Assembly: GCA_013364255.1 (NCBI GenBank) | Contig: CP054936.1 | Span: 1,890,853-1,954,852, forward strand | Direction of reading: 5' to 3' | Source: Streptomyces seoulensis | Lineage (GTDB): Bacteria > Actinomycetota > Actinomycetes > Streptomycetales > Streptomycetaceae | DNA length: 64,000 nucleotides | Shown here: positions 31,970-39,911 of the stretch, in pieces | Position numbering within the stretch: the stretch's first letter is position 1 | Layout of the letters: each line of letters begins with the position of its first letter | Made by a program: the position numbers and the translations under genes | The notes under the pieces: generated by a model | Database searches by the model: none | The model's input: the letters and a program-made list of their open reading frames with translations, nothing else | Told to the model about the DNA's origin: nothing

Positions 31970-33562
31970 TCAGCCCGCCAGGTAGGCGTGGTCGAGGTCG
32001 AGGTAGGAGAACTTGTTCAGGGTGACCCCGTGCAGTCTCCTCGCGGCGATCTGGACGTTGCCGCGGATCACGAGGTCGATGATGAACGCCTCGTCCAGCA
32101 GGATGTCGGAGATCTCCTGGCGCAGCCGGCCCGCGGCGGCGCCGGTGGCCGGGCTGGTCCACGCCTGCTGGACGACCCGGGTGTACTCGGCGGAGTGGAA
32201 CTTCGAGGTGTTCCTGGCCTCGTTGAAGGGGTAGGCGCTGACGGCCAGGGTGGAGGGCTGGACCTGGGCGAAGCCGTGGCTCATGGTCCACAGGGCCGGC
32301 ATCTTCTGGGAGATGAGGTTCTTCTGCGCGGTGGCCGGGTCGGTGGGCTGGAGGGTGACGTGGACGCCGGCCTGCTTGAGGTCGTACTGGAGGGACTCGG
32401 CGACGGCGGTGTCCCCGGGCAGAGCGAGGTGCAGCAGCGGGAGGTCGAGCCGGGTGTGACCGGCGGACTTCAGCAACTGCCGTGCGTTGGCGGGGTCGTG
32501 GGTGTAGTGGGTGCGGCCGGTCTCGGTGAAGGCGGGCGAGGACTTCGGCCAGGGCGCCGCGGAGGCGAGGCCGTAGCCGCCGAGCGACTGGGCGAGCAGG
32601 CGGTCGCGGTCGACGGCGTAGGCGAGGGCCTGGCGGACCGTCCTGTCGTTGAGCGGGGCGATCGTGGTGTTGACGCCGAGGTAGGTGGCTCCGGCGCCCG
32701 TGTCGTAGGGGGTGATGGTCAGGTCGGGATGGTCCTTGAGGACGGCGAGGTTGCGGCCGGGCACCTGGAAGGACAGCTGGGACTGGCCGGTGCGCAGCGA
32801 GGAGACGAGGGCGTCGGCCTGGGAGACGACGCGGAACTCGACGGCGTCGAGGTAGGGGCGGTCCTTGAGCCAGTAGGCGTCGTTGCGTACGAAGCTCAGT
32901 CCCGAACCGGGGCTCCACTTGGTGAGTTTGAAGGGTCCGGTGCCGTTGAGCCTGGTTCCCTTGAGGGCCTCCTCGACGGAGTTCCGGTCGGTGATGATCA
33001 TGAATTCGAAGAGGTCGAACAGGTTGTTGACGCGGTGGGCCAGTCTGAGGACCAGCTCGTGGTCGCCGCGCTTGTCGAATCCGGTGATCACGGCCGCCGT
33101 CGAGCGCAACTGGGCGGCGCGGGCGGGGTTCTGGAGGTTCTTCACGGCGAAGATGACGTCGTCCGCCGTGAACGGGCGGCCGTCGTGGAAGGTCACGTCC
33201 GACCGCAGACGCAGGGTGATGCTGCGGCCGTCCGCGGCGTAGTCCCAGGAGGTGGCCAGTTCGGGGTGGGGGGTGAGCCGGTCGTCGTAGCGGGTCAGCG
33301 TGTTGTAGATCAGCCGGTGCTGGTAGGACTGGCTGCTCTGCGCGAACAGCAGGCTCGGGGTGAAGTCGCTGTTGATCGCGACGCTCACGGTGCCGCCGCG
33401 CCGTGGCCCGGCGGAGCCCTCCTGCCCGGCGGAGCCGGTCTCGGAGACGGCCGAGCGGCAGCCCGCCAGCCCGAACCCGAGGAGCAGGGCGCCGCCGCCG
33501 GCGGACCTGAGGGCGCTGCGCCGGGAGAGCCGCCCGGGCATGGAAGGGTACAACTCGGTCAT
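31970..33562 (-). CDS. Peptide/nickel-type (family 5) substrate-binding lipoprotein
   Basis: 530 aa. Twin-arginine start (RRSALRSAGGGALLLGFG) with lipobox LAGC. The mature part has the DppA/OppA pattern: TLTRYDDRLTPHPELATSWD, then VTFHDGRPFTADDVIFAVKN and VRQALAYAVDRDRLL. Family members bind peptides, nickel-chelates, glycosides or opines, so the ligand is open. First structural gene of the operon. The 285 nt between the leader peptide and this start form the long untranslated leader; the ribosome site is weak, fitting regulated translation. Confidence 0.92.
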   Translation of the reverse strand: MTELYPSMPGRLSRRSALRSAGGGALLLGFGLAGCRSAVSETGSAGQEGSAGPRRGGTVSVAINSDFTPSLLFAQSSQSYQHRLIYNTLTRYDDRLTPHPELATSWDYAADGRSITLRLRSDVTFHDGRPFTADDVIFAVKNLQNPARAAQLRSTAAVITGFDKRGDHELVLRLAHRVNNLFDLFEFMIITDRNSVEEALKGTRLNGTGPFKLTKWSPGSGLSFVRNDAYWLKDRPYLDAVEFRVVSQADALVSSLRTGQSQLSFQVPGRNLAVLKDHPDLTITPYDTGAGATYLGVNTTIAPLNDRTVRQALAYAVDRDRLLAQSLGGYGLASAAPWPKSSPAFTETGRTHYTHDPANARQLLKSAGHTRLDLPLLHLALPGDTAVAESLQYDLKQAGVHVTLQPTDPATAQKNLISQKMPALWTMSHGFAQVQPSTLAVSAYPFNEARNTSKFHSAEYTRVVQQAWTSPATGAAAGRLRQEISDILLDEAFIIDLVIRGNVQIAARRLHGVTLNKFSYLDLDHAYLAG

Positions 33563-33847
33563 CGGATGCCTGCCTGTGACAGATCGGAGAGGGAAGGGGC
33601 TCCGGTGAGCACCCGCGCGCCGGCCGGCGGCGGATTCGTTCCGCTGCGAGAGCAATGGCGCGAGGAATCGAGCCCGCGTCTCGGTGCCCCGAGGCGTCAG
33701 CCGACGGGTGTCACCGTACGAAGGCGTGTACCGGAGGAGGAACCGGCGATCCCGCGGGAGTCAGGGGAGCCGGAGGGAACGGAGAGGGGCGCGCCGGGGC
33801 GTCAGCCGGCGGGCAGCGCCCGGGCCCGGCCGCGGTGATCGCGGTGA
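33563..33847 (-). promoter_or_regulatory. Long leader between Cys leader peptide and transporter operon
   Basis: This 285-nt stretch follows the leader-peptide stop. It holds a small hairpin CGGGC-AGC-GCCCG (33810-33822), a 17-bp near-repeat containing GGCGTCAGCC (33691-33707 and 33796-33812 region), and part of a tandem repeat. No gene was recognised. An attenuation role is inferred from position. Confidence 0.4.
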
Positions 33848-33849
33848 TC
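33832..33849 (-). repeat. Tandem 9-bp repeat at the leader-peptide stop
   Basis: GCGGTGATC occurs twice in tandem (plus strand). The second copy covers most of the leader-peptide stop codon. Confidence 0.6.
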
Positions 33850-33931
33850 AGAGGCGGACGGCACAGACCGCGCTGGCCTGTCGACACAGGTCGACGTGCC
33901 TGCGGGAGACGAGGCGCTTGTCCGGATTCAC
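33848..33931 (-). CDS. Leaderless cysteine-containing leader peptide
   Basis: 27 aa from GTG 33931; the core reads RLVSRRHVDLCRQASAVC, with Cys at residues 16 and 23. Short peptides of this SRRHVDLCR type precede sulfur-assimilation genes in Streptomyces and other actinobacteria, and Cys-codon attenuation has been shown in mycobacteria (family knowledge). TTGACC-N18-CATATT ends 6 nt before the GTG, predicting a leaderless transcript. Its place ahead of a transporter/sulfatase operon makes cysteine-responsive control likely: ribosome stalling at the Cys codons would change downstream expression. Confidence 0.75.
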   Translation of the reverse strand: MNPDKRLVSRRHVDLCRQASAVCAVRL

Positions 33932-33937
33932 GGCGCC

Positions 33938-33967
33938 AATATGACAGTGATGTCGTGCGCTGGTCAA
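33938..33967 (-). promoter_or_regulatory. Promoter of the leader peptide and transporter-sulfatase operon
   Basis: On the minus strand: -35 TTGACC (33967-33962), 18-bp spacer, -10 CATATT (33943-33938), then GGCGCC and the GTG at 33931. It lies just past the ROK 2 stop codon, so the operon has its own promoter. Confidence 0.65.
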
Positions 33968-33994
33968 CGACCGCGTCCGGGGAATGAGATCGGA

Positions 33995-35224
33995 TCAGCC
34001 CTCCCGGCCGCCGTCGCGGATCTCCCGCATGGTCTGCAAAGGCGCTCTGAACAGGGGGTTCAGCAGCACGGTGCCGGCCGCGACGGGGAGGGTGGCGGGT
34101 CCGGCATGCGGACTGACGATGCGTTCGGGGTCGTCGCAGACGTGTGACAGGTCGATCGCCGCGCCCCGGATCTCCTCCAGATAGCCCGCGTCCAGGACGC
34201 TGGCGTGCTCGGTGACGACCACCAGGTCCGGGTTGAGGACGTCGAGCAGCAGGGCCACCGCCCGGCCCACCGCACGGGCCCGCTCGCGCAGCAGCCGGTC
34301 GGCGCGGCGGTCGCCCGCGGCGGCCGCGTCCACGACCAGGAAGACGTCGGCCTCCGGCACGATGCCGCGGCGAACCGCGGTCGCCGCGACGGCCGTGTTG
34401 GAGGCGGTCGCCTCCAGGCAGCCCGAACGGCCGCACGGGCAGGGCGCGGTGGAGTCGGGTACGGGCAGGTGGGCGACGTCGCCGGCCGCCGAGCCGGGCC
34501 CCTGGTGCACTACGCCCGCCACCCCCACGGCGGCGTCCACGACGTTGCCCACGAAGAGGTGGACCAGGCTCCGCCGGGCGGCGCTCCGGCCGAAGAGGAT
34601 CTCCGACTGGGCGACGGCGCGCGCGTGGTTGTCGATCCGCACCGGCAGGCCGCCGAGCGCGTCGGTGAGTTCGGCGGCGAGCGGCCGTCGCCGCCAGCCG
34701 AGCGCGTCGTGCCGGACCACCGTGCCGGTCCCCGGATCGATCCAGCCGCCGAGGGCCGCGCCCACCCCCAACAGGGGCCTGCCCGCCACGTGTTCGGCGA
34801 GGAAGGCGCGCAGCTCGGCGGTGACGAGGGCCGGCAGGCGGTCGCGGGCCAGCCCGTCGTGCCGGACGAGCCGCCGGGCCAGCACCCTTCCGCGCAGATC
34901 GACCAGGCCCAGCGTCGAGGCGGGCACGCCGAGGTGGACTCCGCCGGCCACGGGACCGGCGACCGCGCCGAGGTCGAGATCCACCGGGATCTGCGGGCGG
35001 CCCACTCCCCCGCCCTCGGCGAGCTGGGGCAGCTCGCGCAGCAGGCCCAGCGCCGAGAGGTCGGTGGCCTGCCGCGACACGGCGGCCGGGCTCAGTCCGG
35101 AGAGCCGGGCGACGGCGCTGCGGGCGACGGGGCCGTGGTCGAGGACGGTCCGCAGCACCAGGGCGGCGTTGGCGTCGCGCCGGCCGTCACCGACCATCCG
35201 CGACGCGTGGGGGGCGGACGTCAT
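33995..35224 (-). CDS. ROK-family transcriptional repressor 2
   Basis: 409 aa. N-terminal winged helix (RTVLDHGPVARSAVARLSGL, then SPAAVSRQATDL) and a ROK domain with the zinc motif CPCGRSGCLE. ATG 35224 has GGAGG 5 nt upstream. It differs clearly from ROK 1. It sits between the importer-sulfatase operon and the divergent alkyl-sulfatase gene, so either or both may be its targets. The ligand is unknown; ROK proteins usually bind sugars, which hints that a sulfated sugar or its product may be the inducer. Confidence 0.9.
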   Translation of the reverse strand: MTSAPHASRMVGDGRRDANAALVLRTVLDHGPVARSAVARLSGLSPAAVSRQATDLSALGLLRELPQLAEGGGVGRPQIPVDLDLGAVAGPVAGGVHLGVPASTLGLVDLRGRVLARRLVRHDGLARDRLPALVTAELRAFLAEHVAGRPLLGVGAALGGWIDPGTGTVVRHDALGWRRRPLAAELTDALGGLPVRIDNHARAVAQSEILFGRSAARRSLVHLFVGNVVDAAVGVAGVVHQGPGSAAGDVAHLPVPDSTAPCPCGRSGCLEATASNTAVAATAVRRGIVPEADVFLVVDAAAAGDRRADRLLRERARAVGRAVALLLDVLNPDLVVVTEHASVLDAGYLEEIRGAAIDLSHVCDDPERIVSPHAGPATLPVAAGTVLLNPLFRAPLQTMREIRDGGREG

Positions 35225-35414
35225 CGACGCCTCCTTCGACATTGCGGGGACATGAATTCCCGGACGCGGCTCACGCGCCGGTCCGCTGCCGGTCACACGC
35301 CCGCTCTCCGTCCACGTTCGCGCTGTTCACAGCGGGTACGCGAGGGGAGCGCCGGGGTGTGCCCAGGCGCAGATTGAACCACCGCCGGGCGCCGGCCGGG
35401 CAGCATGGCCGTCC
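35225..35414. other. Divergent intergenic region, left part
   Basis: No gene recognised. It should contain the ROK 2 promoter on the minus strand. A weak inverted repeat (GGGGACATGAATTCCC, near 35246-35261) is the only operator-like element seen. Confidence 0.4.
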
Positions 35415-35443
35415 TTGACGGACCGCACGGCGGCTGCCAATGT
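35415..35443 (+). promoter_or_regulatory. Probable promoter of the alkyl-sulfatase operon
   Basis: TTGACG (35415-35420), 17-bp spacer, CAATGT (35438-35443), followed 8 nt later by an ATG at 35452. Confidence 0.45.
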
Positions 35444-35451
35444 CCACAGAC

Positions 35452-35553
35452 ATGTTCGCCACGGCCGCTTCCGGGCCGCGGCCCGGCACGGCGGCACGGA
35501 ACACCGTGCCGGCACTCTGTACGACCCGCTGCCCGGCCGCCGCCGACGCCTGA
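35452..35553 (+). CDS. Possible second Cys-containing leader peptide
   Basis: 33 aa from an ATG placed where a leaderless transcript from the TTGACG/CAATGT promoter would begin. The C-terminal part reads [15 protein letters not shown], with two Cys codons near the end, as in an attenuation peptide, but it lacks the SRRHVDL motif. A short CCCGC/GCGGG hairpin follows the stop. The rest of the gap up to 35745 shows no other feature. Weaker than the 33848-33931 peptide. Confidence 0.3.
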   Translation: MFATAASGPRPGTAARNTVPALCTTRCPAAADA

Positions 35554-35759
35554 CCCGCAGGACCGCGGGGGCACGTCCGCCCGCACCGGCCTTTCCCGGC
35601 CTTCCTGTTCGTGACGGTCCGCGCACCACGACGCACACCCGCGCCCTGGTTTCTTCCGCTCCGGAAGCAACCCCGCCGGCCGGCCTCCCCGCCCGTCCTC
35701 TCCCGGCCCGCCTCTCCGGCGTACTGAGCCGTACGGAGACCCACCGAAAGGACTCCCCC

Positions 35760-36713
35760 GTGTCCACCACCGCCCCCTCCCCCGCCACCCTCACCGTGAC
35801 CAAGCTCGGCGGCCGCCTCGGCGCGCTCGTCTCCGGCGTCCGCCTCGGCGGCGATCTCGCCCCGGAGACCGTCGCCGCGATACGCGCCGCCCTGCTCGCC
35901 CACAAGGTGGTGTTCTTCCGCGGCCAGGACCACCTGGACGAGGACCGGCACGAGGCGTTCGGCCGGCTGCTCGGCACCCCGGTCGCCCACCCCACCGTCC
36001 CCTCGGCCGACGGCCGTTACTCCCTGCCCATCGACTCCGACCAGGGCGGCCGCGCCAACCAGTGGCACACCGACGTCACCTTCGTCCCCGCCTATCCGGC
36101 GTTCTCGATCCTGCGCGCCTCCGTCATCCCGCCCTACGGCGGAAACACCCTGTGGGCCAACACCGCCACCGCCTACGCCAACCTGCCCGCGCCGCTGCGC
36201 CGGCTGGCCGACGAACTGCGCGCCGTGCACTCCAACGACTACGACTACGCGGCCCTGCGCCCCGGCGCGCTGCCCGAGCAACTGGTGCGCTACCGGGAGG
36301 TGTTCGCCTCGACGAAGTTCCTCACCGAGCACCCCGTCGTGCGCGTCCACCCGGAGACCGGTGAGCGGGTCCTGCTGCTGGGCGGCTTCGTCCAGCGCAT
36401 CGCCGGGCTGACCGCGTCCGACTCCCGCACCCTGGTCCAGCTCCTCCAGTCGCACATCGAGCGGCCGGAGAACACCTTCCGCTGGCAGTGGCAGGTCGGC
36501 GACGTCGCCATCTGGGACAACCGCGCCACCCAGCACTACGGTGTGGACGACTCCGACGACCACGACCGCAAGCTGCGCCGGGTCACCATCGACGGGGACG
36601 TTCCGGTGGGCGTCGACGGGCGGCCCTCCGTGCTGCTCGCCCCCGAGTCGGTGCCCGAGCCGTCGTTCGGCCCCGCGTCGGGCGCCTCGACGCGGGAGGC
36701 CGCCGCCGTATGA
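35760..36713 (+). CDS. Fe(II)/2-oxoglutarate-dependent alkyl sulfatase (Rv3406/AtsK-like, TauD family)
   Basis: 317 aa. Very like Mycobacterium Rv3406 along its length as I recall it: [63 protein letters not shown] and [18 protein letters not shown]. Metal ligands are His103, Asp105 and His259; Arg273/274 should bind 2-oxoglutarate. The enzyme oxidises the carbon bearing the sulfate, releasing sulfate and an aldehyde, so it needs no FGE. GTG 35760 has GAAAGGA 7 nt upstream. The stop overlaps the sulfatase 4 start by 4 nt. TauD (taurine) is the alternative, but the match favours alkyl sulfate esters. Confidence 0.92.
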   Translation: MSTTAPSPATLTVTKLGGRLGALVSGVRLGGDLAPETVAAIRAALLAHKVVFFRGQDHLDEDRHEAFGRLLGTPVAHPTVPSADGRYSLPIDSDQGGRANQWHTDVTFVPAYPAFSILRASVIPPYGGNTLWANTATAYANLPAPLRRLADELRAVHSNDYDYAALRPGALPEQLVRYREVFASTKFLTEHPVVRVHPETGERVLLLGGFVQRIAGLTASDSRTLVQLLQSHIERPENTFRWQWQVGDVAIWDNRATQHYGVDDSDDHDRKLRRVTIDGDVPVGVDGRPSVLLAPESVPEPSFGPASGASTREAAAV

Positions 36714-38131
36714 CCGCCGCCCGCAGGCCCCAGGTGATCGTGGTCCTCACCGACCAGCAGCGCTGGGACACCGCGGGGGTGCACGGCAACCGGGCTGGGG
36801 TGACCCCGGAGTTCGACCGGCTGGCCCGCGAGGGCACGCTCGTCGAGCACGCGATCACCCCCAACCCGGTGTGCGCGCCGGCCCGCGCCGCCCTGCAGAC
36901 GGGCCGGTACCCCACCGCCACCGGGGTGTTCCGCAACGGGCTGCCGCTGCCCGCCGGCATCCCCACGCTCGCCGACGTGTTCGCCGCCGCCGGATACGCG
37001 ACGGGCTACATCGGCAAGTGGCACCTGGCGGGCGAGGACGGCCCCGACGGGCCGGTGCCCCGCGAACGGCGCGGCGGCTACCGCACGTGGCTCGCCTCCG
37101 ACCGGCTGGAGTTCACCTCGGACGCCTACCGCACCGTGGTGCACGACGAGGCGGGCGAAGCGGTGCGGCTGCCGGGCTACCGCTCGGACGCCCTGATCGA
37201 CGCGGCGATCCGGTTCGTCGCCGACCACCACGACCGGCCGTTCCTGCTCTTCCTCTCCCTGCTCGAACCCCACCACCAGAACCCCGCGGACGACTACCCG
37301 GCGCCCCGCGGCTACCGGGAGCGCTACGAGGGACGCTGGACGCCTCCCGATCTCGCCGCGCTCGCGCCGGGCGCGCCGCACGGCGGCCCGCACCGCCACC
37401 TCGGCGGCTATCTGGGGCAGATCAAACGGGTGGACGAGGGGGTGGGCCGGCTGCGCGACGCGCTGCGCGGCCTGGGTGTCGAGGACGACACCGTGCTGGC
37501 CTGGACGGCCGACCACGGGTCGCACTTCCGCACCCGCAACGGCGAGTACAAGCGCTCGGCGCACGAGGCCTCCGTACGCGTCCCGTTCGCGCTGACGGGC
37601 GCCGCCTTCCGCGGGGGCGGTCTGATACGGCGGCCGGTGAGCACGCTCGACCTGATGCCGACGCTGGTCGACGCCGCCGGCCTCACCGTGCCGGAGGGCG
37701 TGCACGGCCGGTCCCTGCTGCCGCTGCTCGGCGGCGGCCGTGATCCGGGGCGCGCGGCGTCGGTGTTCGTCCAGATCAGCGAGGACCACATCGGCCGCGC
37801 GGTGCGCACCGCGCGCTGGAAGTACGCGGTGACGGCCGCCCGCCCGGACGCGGACCCGTGGCGGGAGCCGGCCGCGGACCGCTACCGGGAGACGGAGCTG
37901 TACGACCTCGACGCCGACCCGTACGAGCTGGACAACCTGATCGGGCTGGACGCCTACCGCCGCGTCGCCGACGAGCTGCGCGGGGAACTGGCCGGGTGGC
38001 TGGCGCGGGTGGAGGGCGCCGAGCCCGCGATCGAGGCAGCGGCCGTGCGCACGCGCGCCCAGCGCAGCCCGGACTCCCTGCCCGGCACGGTGCCCTGGGA
38101 GGGGGTGCGCTTCGGTCATCAGCGGCCCTGA
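36710..38131 (+). CDS. Cys-type sulfatase 4
   Basis: 473 aa. Cys55 in [15 protein letters not shown] is the formylglycine precursor. Metal-binding segments are [17 protein letters not shown] and [27 protein letters not shown] carries the conserved Lys/His. No signal peptide. It is coupled to the dioxygenase gene (ATGA), pairing a metal-oxidative and a hydrolytic sulfatase in one operon. No FGE lies in this transcript, so it depends on the copies at 1548 or 27328. The substrate is unknown. Confidence 0.94.
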   Translation: MTAARRPQVIVVLTDQQRWDTAGVHGNRAGVTPEFDRLAREGTLVEHAITPNPVCAPARAALQTGRYPTATGVFRNGLPLPAGIPTLADVFAAAGYATGYIGKWHLAGEDGPDGPVPRERRGGYRTWLASDRLEFTSDAYRTVVHDEAGEAVRLPGYRSDALIDAAIRFVADHHDRPFLLFLSLLEPHHQNPADDYPAPRGYRERYEGRWTPPDLAALAPGAPHGGPHRHLGGYLGQIKRVDEGVGRLRDALRGLGVEDDTVLAWTADHGSHFRTRNGEYKRSAHEASVRVPFALTGAAFRGGGLIRRPVSTLDLMPTLVDAAGLTVPEGVHGRSLLPLLGGGRDPGRAASVFVQISEDHIGRAVRTARWKYAVTAARPDADPWREPAADRYRETELYDLDADPYELDNLIGLDAYRRVADELRGELAGWLARVEGAEPAIEAAAVRTRAQRSPDSLPGTVPWEGVRFGHQRP

Positions 38132-38203
38132 CCACCGCGCGGGCGGCGGACCGCCGACGCCGCGGCATCGTCACGTCGCGGCATGGTCTCCCGGAGGGCC
38201 GTG

Positions 38204-39871
38204 TCACGTTCCCGTCGTGTCCGGCCCGCTCCGGCGCCATTCGGTGACGTAGCTGTCGAAGATGTGCCGCAGGTGGTGGCCGATCCGCAGGTAGTCGAGG
38301 TCGTCGAGGTTGGCGAGGGAGACGCGCACCGACCATTCGGGGCCGTCGAAACCACCGCCGTTCAGGAGGACGACGCCGGTCTTCTCGGCCAGGCGCAGCA
38401 GCGGGTCGATGGGCTCGTAGGCGGTGGTGAGGAAGTGCGCGAAGTCGGGGCCGTGTTCGCGTTCGGCCTCGGCGAGCAGGTCGAGTTCGACGTAGTAGCT
38501 CGCGCGTCCGGGATCGTGCGCGATCTTCATGCGGGCGCCTTCGAGGAGCAGGGCGAGGCGCCGGCGGACGATGCCGCGGACGCGGTGCTTGTACTCCCGG
38601 CCCTCCTCCAGCAGGCCGAAGAGGGAGAACAGCACCATCATGACCTGCTGGGGCAGGGACAGGCCGGCGGTGTGGTTGAGCGCCACCTGGCGGGAGTCGG
38701 CGACCATGCGGTCGATGAACCGCAACTTCGCCGGTTCCAGCGTCAGGGTGCCGTAGCGCCGGTCCAGGCGGTCCTTCTCCGCCTGGGGCAGGCCGGCGAT
38801 CATGTCGTCGACGACGTTGTCGTCGTGCAGCCCGATCACGCCGAGTCGCCAGCCGGTGGCGCCGAAGTGCTTGGAGTAGGAGTACACCAGCAGGGTGTTG
38901 CGCGGCAGTTCGGCGGCCAGGGAGCGGAAGCCCTCCACGAAGGTGCCGTAGACGTCGTCGGTGACGACGATCAGGCGGGGGTTCTTCGTTTGGACGATGT
39001 CCTTGATCTGCCGGGTGACGCGGTCGCTGAGGGCGAGGGAGGGCGGGTTGGACGGGTTGACGAGGCACACCAGCTTGATGGCGGGATCCTCCAGCTTGGC
39101 GACCTCCTCGGGCGGGTAGCGCCACTCGCGTACGCCCGCCTCGGCGAACCGGCTCGCCTCGACGTAGGTGACGTCGAAGCCGTAGGTGTCGAGTTCGGGG
39201 ATCTCGATGTACGGGGTGAAGACCGGCACCATCAGGGCGATGCGGTCGCCCCGGTGCAGCAGTCCGTTCTTCGTCAGGGAGTCGAAGACGTAGCACATGG
39301 CGGCGGTGCCGCCCTCGGTGGCGAACAGGCTCAGGCGGTCGTCGGGCGGCGGGTCGCCCGCGAACAGCTCGTCTGCGAGGTAGGCGCGGACGATCTCCTC
39401 GGCGTGCGGCAGCATCCGGTCGGGAACCGGGTAGTTGTCGGCCGTGACGGAGTCGGCCAGTTCGTGGACGAAGGAGTCCTTGTCGAAGCCGAAGCGCTCC
39501 AGGGCGTAGGACACGCAGGCGGCGAGGAGTCCGATGCCGGGCATGCCGGGGTGCTGGGCGACGAAGGTGTCGAAGCGGTCCCCGGCGCGGTGTTTCTCGG
39601 GCATGCCGCCGAGGTTGTCGGCCGTCCACACCCGCTTGGACTCGGCGAGGGCGAAGCAGCCGAGGGCGTGGAAGGCCTCGCGCGGCCCGGTCGCCACCCA
39701 GTTGGGGTTGCCGCGGCCGGCGTTGAGCATCTGGACCTGCGACTTGTCCTGCTGGCCGGGCCGCTCCCGCTGGGCGTGCTCGGCCAGGGAGATGAACAGG
39801 TTCTTCAGCTCGAACGGGGAGAGCCGCGCGTAGGCCTGGATCTGCTCGCGGGACAGGCTCGCCTCGGTCAT
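38204..39871 (-). CDS. aspD: Bifunctional aspartate aminotransferase / aspartate 4-decarboxylase
   Basis: 555 aa, the length of AspD/AsdA and longer than simple aminotransferases. The PLP lysine is in YSYSKHFGATGWRLG (about residue 333). The N-terminal MLNAGRGNPNWVATGPREAF and the later LVCLVNPSNPPSLALSD are typical. It converts L-aspartate to L-alanine and CO2 in the cytosol. The start lies 40 nt after the AspT stop on the same strand. Together they form the aspartate-alanine cycle that can generate proton-motive force or buffer acid. Confidence 0.92.
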   Translation of the reverse strand: MTEASLSREQIQAYARLSPFELKNLFISLAEHAQRERPGQQDKSQVQMLNAGRGNPNWVATGPREAFHALGCFALAESKRVWTADNLGGMPEKHRAGDRFDTFVAQHPGMPGIGLLAACVSYALERFGFDKDSFVHELADSVTADNYPVPDRMLPHAEEIVRAYLADELFAGDPPPDDRLSLFATEGGTAAMCYVFDSLTKNGLLHRGDRIALMVPVFTPYIEIPELDTYGFDVTYVEASRFAEAGVREWRYPPEEVAKLEDPAIKLVCLVNPSNPPSLALSDRVTRQIKDIVQTKNPRLIVVTDDVYGTFVEGFRSLAAELPRNTLLVYSYSKHFGATGWRLGVIGLHDDNVVDDMIAGLPQAEKDRLDRRYGTLTLEPAKLRFIDRMVADSRQVALNHTAGLSLPQQVMMVLFSLFGLLEEGREYKHRVRGIVRRRLALLLEGARMKIAHDPGRASYYVELDLLAEAEREHGPDFAHFLTTAYEPIDPLLRLAEKTGVVLLNGGGFDGPEWSVRVSLANLDDLDYLRIGHHLRHIFDSYVTEWRRSGPDTTGT

Positions 39872-39911
39872 GGGGCCTCCAGGTGTGCGGGCGCGGGCGC
39901 GCCGGCCGGCG

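Noticed and set aside
35760..36713. Taurine dioxygenase TauD
   Set aside because: Same fold, but many stretches agree with Rv3406-type alkyl sulfatases and it is coupled to a sulfatase gene, so alkyl sulfatase is preferred.
38143..38190. Terminator between sulfatase 4 and AspD genes
   Set aside because: Several short GC palindromes exist, but none forms a convincing long stem.
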